A program made the translations under genes and the position numbers. Shown in pieces: positions 8,171 to 16,559 of a DNA stretch of 30,918 nt (the stretch's first letter is position 1; every line of letters begins with the position of its first letter). Source of the DNA: Bacillota bacterium (GTDB lineage Bacteria > Bacillota > Clostridia > Acetivibrionales > DSM-1351); the NCBI GenBank assembly GCA_023415305.1, contig JAEZKZ010000076.1, positions 1-30,918 on the forward strand, read 5' to 3'. A model generated the notes under the pieces. That model did no database searches. It had not been told where the DNA came from and saw only the letters and a list, made by a program, of their open reading frames with translations.

Positions 8171-8218
8171 ATAAGGAACAGATAAATGATACTCGGTTAT
8201 TATTTGTTTGTTCCTTAT
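8171..8218 (+). other. Long stem-loop at the predicted 5' end of the malic enzyme mRNA
   Basis: ATAAGGAACA (8171-8180) pairs perfectly with TGTTCCTTAT (8209-8218). The inner sequences pair imperfectly (ATAAATGAT with TTATTATTT), giving a stem of about 20 bp. No T tract follows, so it is not a terminator. With a transcription start near 8175 the hairpin would form at or close to the very 5' end, where such structures commonly protect mRNA. It could equally be a DNA operator. Confidence 0.6.
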
Positions 8219-8278
8219 AACGCATAAGTAAGTTTAAGTATTTAAGATTTATTAATTAATCGTCTGGAGGATAAAGAA

Positions 8279-9454
8279 ATGGGAACTATTTACGAAGATT
8301 CACTTAAGGCGCACGAAGAGTGGGCAGGCAAAATAGAAGTAATATGCAAGGCTCCTTTAAAGGACAAGAGAGATCTTTCACTTGCATATTCACCAGGAGT
8401 TGCTCAGCCATGTCTTGAAATTCAGAAAGATGTTGAGAATTCATACAAGTACACAAGAAGACACAACATGGTAGCAGTTATCACTGACGGTACAGCTGTA
8501 TTAGGTTTGGGAGACATCGGACCGGAAGCAGGTATGCCTGTTATGGAAGGTAAATGCTGTCTGTTTAAAACTTTTGGAGATGTTGATGCATTCCCGCTTT
8601 GTATTAAATCAAAAGATGTTGATACAATAGTTGAAACTGTTAAGTTGCTCTCTGGCAGCTTTGGTGGTGTTAATCTCGAAGATATCGCTGCTCCAAGATG
8701 CTTTGAAATAGAAGAAAGATTAAAGAAGGAAACAGATATTCCAATATTCCATGATGACCAGCATGGTACTGCAATAGTAACTGCTGCAGGACTTATCAAT
8801 GCATTAAAAGTTGTTAACAAGAAGATGGAAGATATATCAATAGTTGTAAATGGAGCAGGCGCTGCTGCTATAGCTATCACAAAGCTTCTCTTCTCAATGG
8901 GTCTCAGAAAAGTAGTTCTTTGCGACACTAAGGGTGTTATATATGAAGGCAGAGACAACCTCAATCCAATTAAGGCTGAAATGGCTAAGATAACTAACCT
9001 CGAGGGCAAGAGAGGTTCATTGAAGGATGTTATGGTAGGCGCAGACGTATTTATCGGAGTATCAGCTGCTAATCAGGTTACAAAGGAAATGGTTCAGTCA
9101 ATGGCAAAGGATCCAATCATTTTTGCTCAAGCAAACCCAACTCCTGAAATTATGCCTGAAGAAGCTCTCGAAGCTGGTGCTGCTGTTGTTGGTACAGGCC
9201 GTTCAGACTATCCAAACCAGGTTAACAACGTTCTTGCATTCCCAGGTATCTTCAGAGGTACTTTCGATGTAGGCGCTCGTGAAATAAATGATGAAATGAA
9301 GATCGCTGCAGCTTACGCAATAGCTGGTCTCGTTAGCGATTCAGAAAGAAATGCTGAATATGTAATTCCTAATCCTTTCGATCCTAGAGTTGCAAAGGAA
9401 GTTGCAGCAGCAGTTGCTGAAGCAGCTAGAAAGACTGGAGTTGCAAGAAGGTAA
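8279..9454 (+). CDS. NAD(P)-dependent malic enzyme
   Basis: It oxidatively decarboxylates malate to pyruvate and CO2 and reduces NAD(P). The 391 residues are the short bacterial type. Motifs are SLAYSPGVAQPCLEI with Tyr37, ITDGTAVLGLGDIGP, MEGKCCLFKTF with the catalytic-Lys region, FHDDQHGTA (metal and substrate acids) and a Rossmann glycine motif NGAGAAA near 190. The ATG follows TGGAGG by 8 nt. It sits 192 bp after mdh but has its own promoter, so the two can be controlled separately. With malate dehydrogenase it forms the phosphoenolpyruvate-oxaloacetate-malate-pyruvate shunt known from cellulolytic clostridia. The coenzyme preference cannot be settled by eye. Confidence 0.94.
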   Translation: MGTIYEDSLKAHEEWAGKIEVICKAPLKDKRDLSLAYSPGVAQPCLEIQKDVENSYKYTRRHNMVAVITDGTAVLGLGDIGPEAGMPVMEGKCCLFKTFGDVDAFPLCIKSKDVDTIVETVKLLSGSFGGVNLEDIAAPRCFEIEERLKKETDIPIFHDDQHGTAIVTAAGLINALKVVNKKMEDISIVVNGAGAAAIAITKLLFSMGLRKVVLCDTKGVIYEGRDNLNPIKAEMAKITNLEGKRGSLKDVMVGADVFIGVSAANQVTKEMVQSMAKDPIIFAQANPTPEIMPEEALEAGAAVVGTGRSDYPNQVNNVLAFPGIFRGTFDVGAREINDEMKIAAAYAIAGLVSDSERNAEYVIPNPFDPRVAKEVAAAVAEAARKTGVARR

Positions 9455-9482
9455 TCTTTTAACTTAAAGAGATATATAATAT

Positions 9483-9528
9483 AAGGCTTCTGCAAAATAT
9501 TCCGATTATTTGCAGAAGCCTTTGTTTT
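9483..9528 (+). terminator. Terminator between convergent malic enzyme and GH2 genes
   Basis: A perfect 14-bp stem AAGGCTTCTGCAAA (9483-9496) / TTTGCAGAAGCCTT (9509-9522) is followed by TGTTTTG on the plus strand. It lies between the stops of two convergent genes (9454 and 9531) and may also stop minus-strand transcripts, where an AT-rich but not pure T tract follows. Confidence 0.88.
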
Positions 9529-9530
9529 GT

Positions 9531-12500
9531 TTACGGCTGAAACTGTATCCAGGCAATATCAATGTTACTTCCCGGGAGGAAAATAAGGGCTACCGTTTTT
9601 TTACCTGTGATGGGTTCCCCCAGAGGAATAACCTTACTTGTGTAATCCTCTGAGCCTTCAACAAATATCATTTTCTGGATTTTTTCCTTTCCTTCTGTAA
9701 ATACCAATTGAATTGAGTTGACTGGAGTTTTTGATTTCCAGCTTAGTGAAATACTTCTTGTACCAGTATCTCCAAAGTCCATATTTTCATATAAAATTGA
9801 TACGTTGTTTCCGATATTCTCAATTGTGTTACCTTTGACAGTGAAGGTATCTCCGTATATAGTGTCATATTCGGAGGCAGAGAGCTTCTGGAAAGCCTTG
9901 TTGTACTTTCTGAAGATAAACCCCTTTATATGGACCTTTTGACGGAATACCAGACACAAGGTGGTTACCCCTCGAAGGCGGCGAGGCAGCTTATAGGTTA
10001 CCTCCTGATAGGTGTTCCACACAGACCCTTTGTCATAGGTGACCGTACAAAGACGGTCTCCATTTTCCAAAGGCATACCCTCCCATATTTCAAAGGTGAA
10101 GGGCTCTTTTTCCAACGGGAACAGCGGTAAAGTGATTTCATCGGAACCATAATCTCCGAAATCTACATCTTTAAAGCCTAAGTGGCTTTCTCCGTGACGA
10201 AGTGTAGCAACACCCCTTTCATTTCCGCTGGTCAGTTCTACGTTGCTTGAATTGTACAGACCGGCAGATACAAACTTGTAGGGATCTATAAAGGCTTTCC
10301 CCATACCTGTAATACTGATGGCTTGCTGAGAAATAATGGACAAATGCTCAAGGCCATTCTTTGCTCCGCAACGGACAAAAACATCACCATCACCTTTGGG
10401 AATCACCGTTGCGCTTCTTCCATTCTCTGAAATACTAAGACTTCCAAGAGGGCTGTCAATACCACCCCCATCGGTCAACCGCCAGTAGAGGTCGCTGTAG
10501 GTTGCATTTTCAGGATATATCTTAGCTGTAACAGAATAACCGTACACCGATAACTCAATTTTCCGTATCGGAATATCACTGTCGTCCAATGTAGCAGTAA
10601 CATGAGGGCGGCTGGAACTATGCTTTTTGACAATGGCTAGAAGTCTGCCGTTGAAAAGTCTTCTGCTGTCAGTCCGGTACTGGTCATAATCGGTGGAGTC
10701 ACCATTGTCCAATGACAGAAGCCTGCCGCCCTCAACAGCAACCCTGACCCGAGAGTTGGCATTCTCGACAGTATTACCGTTCTCATCCACAGCAATAATG
10801 GTAGCAAAGACCAGCTCACCGAAGGTGTCATATTGCACATTAAGATTTCTCACGTCTCCAAAGGAATGCTTGAACTCTTCAGCAATTACTTTACCGTCTT
10901 TATCATAGGCGACTGCACGTAATGTTCCGGAACTGTATGGGAGCTGCCAGTCGGCGATAAAACGGTCAGCCAGGGTAATTGCTCCTTTGCTCGCATTGTT
11001 AAAGAACAACTCAATCCTTGGAGCATTTGAACAAACCCGGATGTCTATGAGCTGACCTGGTGAAAAGTCCCAATAGGGAAAGACATGTATCATCGGTGCT
11101 TCCTGATAGTGGGTCCAGGCTGCTTGAAAAAGATAATAGGAATCCTTCGGGAAACCTGCGGTGTCAATGTGTCCTAGATAAGAGTTCTTGGTGTGGTAGG
11201 GAGTTGGTTCACCCAGGTGATCCTGTCCGACCCATATGAACTGACCCAGAGAATAGGGGGTCTTCAGGTCGGTCATTATGCAGGTTTCAACATTTTTCGC
11301 ACCCCAGCTGGTAGTACTGTTGCCAAGCGCCGAGCACTGCAGGTCATCATCAGCTAAGATTGACTTGCTGAGAGGGAAGTGGTATACTCCTCGGCTCTGT
11401 ACGGTAGAACAGGTTTCGCTGCCATAAATAATCCAATCAGGATGTAAGGAGTGGTGGTTTTCATATAACGCCTCCCCATAATTATATCCGATAAGCTTTA
11501 TTATATCAGCGCACTTCTGGGTATTTTCCCAGGACATGTAATTGGAACAAAGAGTAACTTGTGCATGTCCTTTATAGTCATGGGTTTTAACCATTGATAT
11601 GAGTCGTTGCATAATATCTGCCCCGGTTACGGCGTCCAGGTGAGTATCTTGAATTTCATTGCCTATACTCCACATGATGATTGACGGATGATTTCTATCC
11701 CGGCGTATCCAGGATGCCACATCCTTTTCAATCCAGTCCTCGAAAAATCGGGAATAATCATAAGTATTTTTAGGCTGTTTCCACATATCCAGAATTTCAG
11801 ACATCACTAGAAAACCCATCTCGTCAGCAATATCCATAAATACTTTTGCAGGAGGGTTATGGGCAGTCCGAAGGGCATTCACTCCCATATTTCTAAGTAG
11901 TGTCAATTGCCGTCTGATTGCATCGGAATGTACAGCTGCCCCAAGTGAACCTAAATCATGATGAAGACAAACACCCTTCAGTTTAATATGCCTTCCGTTA
12001 AGAAAAAAGCCTTTATCGTTGGTTAAGTCTATTGAGCGGAAGCCAAACCGTGTATACTCGGTATCAGCTAAAATACCGTCAACAAGCAGTTCGGAACGCA
12101 ATGTGTAGAGATGTGGGTTATCGATGTCCCAGGGAATAATCCCGCTATCGGCATCAAGCAGTGTGTGCTTTATCTCGTAGGGCTTACCACCAGTCTCCAC
12201 CTCGGAATCCACTTCATAAAACCAATGGTTATCGCGCTTACCTGTAGTAATATAAATGCCGTCCGAAACAAAATGGCAGGAGTTTTTGACTTTTAAGAAG
12301 ACATCCCTGTAGATTCCGGCACCGGTATACCAGCGGGAGCATGGTGCTCTATAGTCAACCTTCATTAATATTGTATTGCAGCCGTCCTTATGTATAAAGT
12401 CGGTAATATCAAATTCAAAGGCAGTGTAACCATACTTCCATTGACCGACACACCTGTTGTTAATATAGAGCGTGTTGTCCATATAAACTCCATCGAATCG

Positions 12501-12710
12501 TAGAAAAAGGCGCTGTCCTTCTTTGATAAAGCTTGAATCAAGATCCCTCCTGTACCAGCCGATTCCACTCTCGTGCAAATTGTTGACATCAGAAATCAAC
12601 CAGTCGTGAGGCAGTTCTACCGGAACAAAGTTTACGGGCTCTCCTTTGGCAAACTGCCATCCATCATTCAACAGTCTTGCATTTGATAGTTGCTTATTTG
12701 ATAGTTTCAT
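9531..12710 (-). CDS. Glycoside hydrolase family 2 enzyme (beta-galactosidase-like)
   Basis: A retaining exo-glycosidase of 1059 residues without signal peptide, so it should act in the cytoplasm on imported oligosaccharides. It has a sugar-binding jelly roll (about 1-170), an immunoglobulin-like sandwich, and a TIM barrel with acid/base Glu352 in WSIGNEIQ and nucleophile Glu432 in YGSETCS. Later come the sandwich domain containing LSLDNGDSTDYDQYRTDS (GH2 C-terminal domain type) and a long beta-rich tail from about 780 that may be extra carbohydrate-binding modules. An upstream ATG at 12746 is open, but the one at 12710 follows GGAGGG. It lies 101 bp after the regulator gene on the same strand. 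GH2 covers galactosidases, glucuronidases, mannosidases and others, so the substrate is open. Confidence 0.85.
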   Translation of the reverse strand: MKLSNKQLSNARLLNDGWQFAKGEPVNFVPVELPHDWLISDVNNLHESGIGWYRRDLDSSFIKEGQRLFLRFDGVYMDNTLYINNRCVGQWKYGYTAFEFDITDFIHKDGCNTILMKVDYRAPCSRWYTGAGIYRDVFLKVKNSCHFVSDGIYITTGKRDNHWFYEVDSEVETGGKPYEIKHTLLDADSGIIPWDIDNPHLYTLRSELLVDGILADTEYTRFGFRSIDLTNDKGFFLNGRHIKLKGVCLHHDLGSLGAAVHSDAIRRQLTLLRNMGVNALRTAHNPPAKVFMDIADEMGFLVMSEILDMWKQPKNTYDYSRFFEDWIEKDVASWIRRDRNHPSIIMWSIGNEIQDTHLDAVTGADIMQRLISMVKTHDYKGHAQVTLCSNYMSWENTQKCADIIKLIGYNYGEALYENHHSLHPDWIIYGSETCSTVQSRGVYHFPLSKSILADDDLQCSALGNSTTSWGAKNVETCIMTDLKTPYSLGQFIWVGQDHLGEPTPYHTKNSYLGHIDTAGFPKDSYYLFQAAWTHYQEAPMIHVFPYWDFSPGQLIDIRVCSNAPRIELFFNNASKGAITLADRFIADWQLPYSSGTLRAVAYDKDGKVIAEEFKHSFGDVRNLNVQYDTFGELVFATIIAVDENGNTVENANSRVRVAVEGGRLLSLDNGDSTDYDQYRTDSRRLFNGRLLAIVKKHSSSRPHVTATLDDSDIPIRKIELSVYGYSVTAKIYPENATYSDLYWRLTDGGGIDSPLGSLSISENGRSATVIPKGDGDVFVRCGAKNGLEHLSIISQQAISITGMGKAFIDPYKFVSAGLYNSSNVELTSGNERGVATLRHGESHLGFKDVDFGDYGSDEITLPLFPLEKEPFTFEIWEGMPLENGDRLCTVTYDKGSVWNTYQEVTYKLPRRLRGVTTLCLVFRQKVHIKGFIFRKYNKAFQKLSASEYDTIYGDTFTVKGNTIENIGNNVSILYENMDFGDTGTRSISLSWKSKTPVNSIQLVFTEGKEKIQKMIFVEGSEDYTSKVIPLGEPITGKKTVALIFLPGSNIDIAWIQFQP

Positions 12711-12811
12711 ATTACCCTCCCATCCGCGTGAATAGCGAATACACAATAGTAAGGAAAAGACAAATAGTGGCTTATAACTGCTTGAAAGTCACTATGAATT
12801 AACATGTGCTT

Positions 12812-13897
12812 TTACTTTGAATAAGGAACTTCTCGCACGGAATTCCGGATTTGCAGCTTAGGAGGGAACAGAACGCTCTTTCCCTCGTTACCATTTATTA
12901 TAGACAAAAGAAGATTGGCAGCAGCTTGGCCCAATGCTTCAGAAGGATGTTCTATGCTGGTAAGTGAGCTGATTTTTGCCAGCTCCGAATTGTCTATACC
13001 AATCACAGACAGATCCTCAGGTACGTTTTTACCAAGTTGGCGTAAATAATCAATTAGGGTCAGGGCTAAGTGATCATTAAAGCACATCGCTGCTGTGCAG
13101 TTGTTTAAAGATTCCATAAATGAACTTCCTCTGAGGACATGATTTAAAGTTTCCTTTGAATACCAGAAAATACGATCTTCCTGGACGGAGATGCCGTATT
13201 CGTTAAGTGCTTTAGCATAACCCAGATAACGTAAATGTCCTTGGCGATTGATGTGTGAAAAAATTCCGGAGATATTTCGGTGACCTTTAATCAGAAGATG
13301 CTGGGTTGCCATATACCCTGCCGTTACATCATCCAGTGCTGCAAACGGAGCTGATAGCTCAGAATAATAGGAATCAAGAAAAACAATAGGAATCCCACTT
13401 TGCATAATTGTATGATATAAATCAAGATTTACACATGGTAATGCACTTCTTGTAGGAACGATAATAAGTCCATCTACCTGTCGTTCCAGCATAAACTGAA
13501 GTGATCTGGATTCCATACCGACTAAATTGTTGGTTGATGACAGCTGTACGGCATATCCGTCTTTTGAAAGAACACTCTCTATACCGCGAACAATACTGGG
13601 AAATATATAGTTATCCAGATAAGTTGAGATTATTCCCACAGTCATTGAGCGATTTCCGGTTTTAACATGGCGGCGTTGCTTCAGCCCTGAAATATAGGTA
13701 CCGCTGCCTTGAACACGTGTAATAAGGCCTTGATTCTCCAAAACTTCCAATGCACGTCGTACAGTTTGACGGGATACATTGAACTTCTCTCCAAGTTCGG
13801 TCTCTGAAAGGAATTTGTCATTTGACTTAAAGACTTCATCTTTTATCTGCATTTTCGTCCATTCAACAATATCCATATATTTAGGAGTGGCAATCAT
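12812..13897 (-). CDS. GntR-headed, LacI-type sugar-responsive repressor (AraR-like)
   Basis: This 361-residue regulator combines an N-terminal GntR winged helix (about 10-70: FLSETELGEKFNVSRQTVRR, then RVQGSGTYIS) with a LacI/periplasmic-binding-type ligand domain (about 85-355: VGIISTYL, VDGLIIVPT, GIPIVFLDS, AAMCFNDHLAL, VIGIDN). This is the architecture of Bacillus AraR, which senses a sugar inducer. The start at 13897 has GAGG 7 nt upstream. It precedes the GH2 gene in the same direction and diverges from the importer operon, so it likely controls one or both. The inducer is unknown; arabinose is only one possibility. Confidence 0.9.
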   Translation of the reverse strand: MIATPKYMDIVEWTKMQIKDEVFKSNDKFLSETELGEKFNVSRQTVRRALEVLENQGLITRVQGSGTYISGLKQRRHVKTGNRSMTVGIISTYLDNYIFPSIVRGIESVLSKDGYAVQLSSTNNLVGMESRSLQFMLERQVDGLIIVPTRSALPCVNLDLYHTIMQSGIPIVFLDSYYSELSAPFAALDDVTAGYMATQHLLIKGHRNISGIFSHINRQGHLRYLGYAKALNEYGISVQEDRIFWYSKETLNHVLRGSSFMESLNNCTAAMCFNDHLALTLIDYLRQLGKNVPEDLSVIGIDNSELAKISSLTSIEHPSEALGQAAANLLLSIINGNEGKSVLFPPKLQIRNSVREVPYSK

Positions 13898-13985
13898 TGA
13901 TAAGCCTCGCTTTCAAATCCTGTTAATGAAAATTCACTAATAAGCCCTTAATAACAGGAGAAAATTTATTTTTATGTACTTTTTA

Positions 13986-14013
13986 ATACTATAAAGGTAT
14001 TATATAGTTTCAA
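13986..14013 (-). promoter_or_regulatory. Candidate promoter of the GntR/LacI regulator gene
   Basis: Read on the minus strand, TTGAAA (14008-14013) and TAGTAT (13986-13991) are spaced 16 nt. A TACAA pentamer at 14014-14018 abuts the -35. Between promoter and start codon lies a 7-bp inverted repeat CCTGTTA / TAACAGG (13919-13925 and 13952-13958) that could be an operator or leader hairpin. Confidence 0.45.
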
Positions 14014-14233
14014 TACAAGTGTGTAAAGTTGTAATTATAAGTTGTACTGTTGAGTCTTGTAAAAGATAGATATACCAACTAATAGAGCGGATTATTGAAT
14101 ACGAGTACTTACACATCATACCATTTGTTCACATAACCTGTATTGTAATTAAATACAAGTTATATGAAATATATTCATCTGATCTTATATATTTACTATA
14201 AAAATACTTTTCTAAATATTAGTGTTTATACAA

Positions 14234-14275
14234 CACAGCAATTTTTACAAGTCAAATGACAATATAAACATATTA
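14234..14275. repeat. Shared 42-bp element, copy 1 (partner at 19347-19388)
   Basis: It is identical to the partner copy at 37 of 42 positions without gaps. Common core words are AGCAATT, CAAGTCAAA and CAATATAAACATATTA. A -10-like TATTAT (14294-14299) follows after exactly 18 nt, the same spacing as in copy 2. On the minus strand it carries TTGACT with a TATAAA at 19-nt spacing (14225-14230). It is best read as a binding site of a shared regulator at a promoter. Confidence 0.75.
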
Positions 14276-14347
14276 TTTGTTTTATGGAATTGTTATTATC
14301 AAATACAGAAGGGGTTAATAATTAAGCTGTGTTTAGGGGGTGTTAAG

Positions 14348-14464
14348 TTGTTGAAAAAGGTTTTATTACCTACAAATACTACTGTGTACAGGTCTTTAGG
14401 TAGATTTGCAAAAGATGCTCCTGGTTATAATTATTTTAGCCAAGTAAAGGCAATACAAATATAA
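14348..14464 (+). CDS. Possible 38-residue small protein or leader peptide
   Basis: A TTG start follows AGGGGGTG (14335-14342) by 5 nt, a convincing ribosome site, and a second TTG follows immediately. The peptide begins LKKVLLPTNT (after the start Met), is basic at the N-terminus and aromatic later (YNYF), and ends QVKAIQI. It resembles nothing I know. It lies about 40 nt after the TATTAT hexamer next to the 42-bp element, so a promoter is available. It could be a small protein, a leader peptide, or a remnant. The frame is open upstream to 14222, but that part overlaps the conserved DNA element. Confidence 0.4.
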   Translation: MLKKVLLPTNTTVYRSLGRFAKDAPGYNYFSQVKAIQI

Positions 14465-14540
14465 AAAATATAGTAAATTTAAATAAATATGTTAAAAAAT
14501 TTTTCAAGTGAATACATCGCTACATAGGATAAAAGCTTGT

Positions 14541-14562
14541 CCTGCTCAATACCTGCTCAATA
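14541..14562 (+). repeat. Perfect tandem 11-bp repeat upstream of the importer genes
   Basis: CCTGCTCAATA occurs twice back to back (14541-14551 and 14552-14562). A TATAAA (14574-14579) follows 11 nt later, placing the second unit over the expected -35. Direct repeats one helical turn apart at this position are typical of activator sites for AraC-type or response-regulator proteins, and no good -35 is otherwise present. Confidence 0.5.
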
Positions 14563-14719
14563 AAAGTTTGCTTTATAAATAATTCTAAATATCACCTGTA
14601 TACAAAAGAAATAAACAATGGCTTACCTTTACTGCTATCAGTTAAGATTTATCAATGGTTGCGGTAACGATTTTGTTGGCTGTCTAAAATAAAAAAATAA
14701 AAGAAAAGGGGTGTCACCT

Positions 14720-15646
14720 TTGTCGAGAAATACACAGAAACTTACTATTTATTTAAAACGCTACTGGACGCTCTATCTGCTGCTTGCCATACCTGTCGCT
14801 TACTTCCTTGTATTCCGTTACATACCGATGACCTATATTCAAATAGCATTCAAGAAGTATAGTATTGTTCAAAGCGCCTGGGAAATGCCCTGGGCTGATA
14901 ACAATGGGATGGAGTACTTTATCAAGGCTTTTTCAAACGCTGACTTCCTTTATGCATTACGTAATACGATTATGCTTAACCTCCTCGATTTGGTGATCGG
15001 ATTCCCTGCTCCCATAATATTGGCATTATTGCTGAATGAGCTGACGTTTGGAAGGTTTAAGCGCGTTACCCAGACTATCGCTTACATGCCGCACTTCCTC
15101 TCCTGGATTATAATCTCCGGTATCGCATTACAGCTATTTGCGCCAAGTACAGGCCTTGTAAACATTATGCTGAACGGTTTGGGGTTTGAATCGATTCCGT
15201 TCCTTAATGAACCTAAGCATTGGGTAGCCACATACATTCTCCTTGGAGTTTGGCAAAGTGTGGGCTGGAATTCAATTATTTATCTTGCTGCATTAACAGG
15301 TATAAATCCTGAACTATATGAGGCTGCATCAATCGACGGAGCCGGACGTTTCAAAAAAATATGGTATGTCACGTTGCCGGGCCTGCGTTCAACTATCATT
15401 GTTCTGCTTATTATGAATCTGGGACGCATACTGGGCAGTGAGTTTGACAGACCATATGCTCTTAAGAATGCTTTAGTTGATAACGTTTCTAACGTTATTG
15501 CCACATTCGTTTATACCAACGGTATCCGTGGGCTTCAATTTTCATTAACTACAGCAGTAGGTCTATTTCAGTCTGTAGTCTGTGTTATTTTCCTTATTGG
15601 GGCAAATTCTCTTGCCAAGAAGTTCGGAGAGCGGGGAATTTGGTAA
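14720..15646 (+). CDS. lplB: ABC oligosaccharide importer, permease 1 (LplB type)
   Basis: This inner subunit of a carbohydrate ABC importer has 308 residues and about six membrane segments (first at YLLLAIPVAYFLVF). The cytoplasmic EAA loop that docks the ATPase, EAASIDGAGRFKKIWYVTLP, starts near residue 201. GTG 14711 is open, but the ribosome site AAGGGG abuts it. TTG 14720 has a 6-nt spacing and is preferred. LplB/YtcP/LplA systems import aldouronates in Paenibacillus, and the catabolic genes downstream support that here. It is the first gene of the importer operon. Confidence 0.9.
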   Translation: MSRNTQKLTIYLKRYWTLYLLLAIPVAYFLVFRYIPMTYIQIAFKKYSIVQSAWEMPWADNNGMEYFIKAFSNADFLYALRNTIMLNLLDLVIGFPAPIILALLLNELTFGRFKRVTQTIAYMPHFLSWIIISGIALQLFAPSTGLVNIMLNGLGFESIPFLNEPKHWVATYILLGVWQSVGWNSIIYLAALTGINPELYEAASIDGAGRFKKIWYVTLPGLRSTIIVLLIMNLGRILGSEFDRPYALKNALVDNVSNVIATFVYTNGIRGLQFSLTTAVGLFQSVVCVIFLIGANSLAKKFGERGIW

Positions 15647-15680
15647 GGAGCATAACACTTTAATAAGGAGGATTTACAGA

Positions 15681-16550
15681 ATGATTAAATCAAAAAGTAC
15701 AAAAATGGGGGATTTGATAATAGCGTTTTTATGCTTCCTCGTTATTCTAGTTTGTATTTTACCACTGATTAACGTTTTATCACGTTCTCTAAGCTCATCG
15801 GAAGCTCTTATACGAGGTGAGGTTACACTTTGGCCCAAAGGCCTCAACTTTGATTCCTACAGATTGGTTTTTAACGATAGCAAATACGTAATTTCACTTG
15901 GGTGGACGGCTATATTGACAGTTATTTGTACAATAGTGTCCATGGTAATGACAACAATATGTGCCTTCCCGTTGACTTATGACAAACTTAAAGGGCGAAA
16001 AGTTATAAACACATTAATTATTTTTACAATGTATTTCAATGCAGGTACAATACCTAACTATCTGTTGCTAAAGGATATGGATCTTATAAACAAACCGTTG
16101 GTACTCATAATTCCAGGCTGTTTGAGCGTATTTAATATGATTATCATGCGCAGTTTCCTATATGGTATACCTGAAAGCTTGCGCGAATCGGCCGAAATAG
16201 ACGGAGCAGGACCTATCAGAACACTCATCAGCATTTATTTGCCTCTGTCGACTTCTGTAATTGCAACACTTTCACTGTTTTATGCCGTAGGACGTTGGAA
16301 CGGTTTCTCGGATGCATTGATGTACATGAATGACAGAAAATATTATCCTATTCAGTTGTTGCTTTACAACATAATTAATAATGTTTCAAGTATAGAAGTT
16401 TCAGCTCAGGAGGGCTTTACCAAGCCAGGGTTGTCAGATGGTCTTAAGGCGGCAACAGTTATGTTCGCCACCATACCAATCCTAATGGTTTATCCGTGGT
16501 TGCAGAGATACTTTATCACTGGTGTAACTATAGGTGCGGTAAAAGGTTAA
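15681..16550 (+). CDS. ytcP: ABC oligosaccharide importer, permease 2 (YtcP type)
   Basis: The second membrane subunit, of the MalG-like class, has 289 residues and about six hydrophobic segments (first at DLIIAFLCFLVILVCILPLI). Its EAA loop begins ESAEIDGAGPIRTLISIYLP near residue 169. The ATG at 15681 follows AAGGAGG by 9 nt; an open frame upstream of it overlaps the lplB end and is not needed. It lies 34 bp after lplB. No ATPase gene is present, as usual for this class, which borrows a shared MsmX-like ATPase encoded elsewhere. Confidence 0.92.
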   Translation: MIKSKSTKMGDLIIAFLCFLVILVCILPLINVLSRSLSSSEALIRGEVTLWPKGLNFDSYRLVFNDSKYVISLGWTAILTVICTIVSMVMTTICAFPLTYDKLKGRKVINTLIIFTMYFNAGTIPNYLLLKDMDLINKPLVLIIPGCLSVFNMIIMRSFLYGIPESLRESAEIDGAGPIRTLISIYLPLSTSVIATLSLFYAVGRWNGFSDALMYMNDRKYYPIQLLLYNIINNVSSIEVSAQEGFTKPGLSDGLKAATVMFATIPILMVYPWLQRYFITGVTIGAVKG

Positions 16551-16559
16551 ATTTGTTCC

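Larger units (their letters stand above)
13898..14719. other. Long AT-rich divergent regulatory region between regulator and importer genes
   Basis: About 820 bases holding the regulator promoter, recurrent TTGTA/TACAA pentamers (14014, 14029, 14042, 14057, 14143, 14154, 14229, 14246) and an approximate palindrome TTGTAATTAAATACAA (14143-14158). It also holds the 42-bp element shared with the araC/esterase region (14234-14275), one short ORF (14348-14464), an 11-bp tandem repeat (14541-14562), and a small inverted repeat GTTGCGGTAAC (14658-14668) near the first importer gene. The rest is plain AT-rich sequence. Confidence 0.6.

Noticed and set aside
9718..10130. Two plus-strand open frames within the GH2 gene
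   Set aside because: They overlap the GH2 coding frame, with no ribosome sites or family features.
12764..12795. Small hairpin ATAGTG/CACTAT between the GntR/LacI gene and the GH2 gene
   Set aside because: Only 6 bp of stem with a 20-nt loop and no T tract; not enough for a terminator or a firm operator.
14222..14347. N-terminal extension of the 38-residue ORF from GTG 14222
   Set aside because: It overlaps the conserved 42-bp element, whose conservation is at DNA level, and has no ribosome site; TTG 14348 has one.
14658..14668. GTTGCGGTAAC inverted repeat as a LacI/GntR operator
   Set aside because: Only 3-4 bp arms; too short to claim without a second example.
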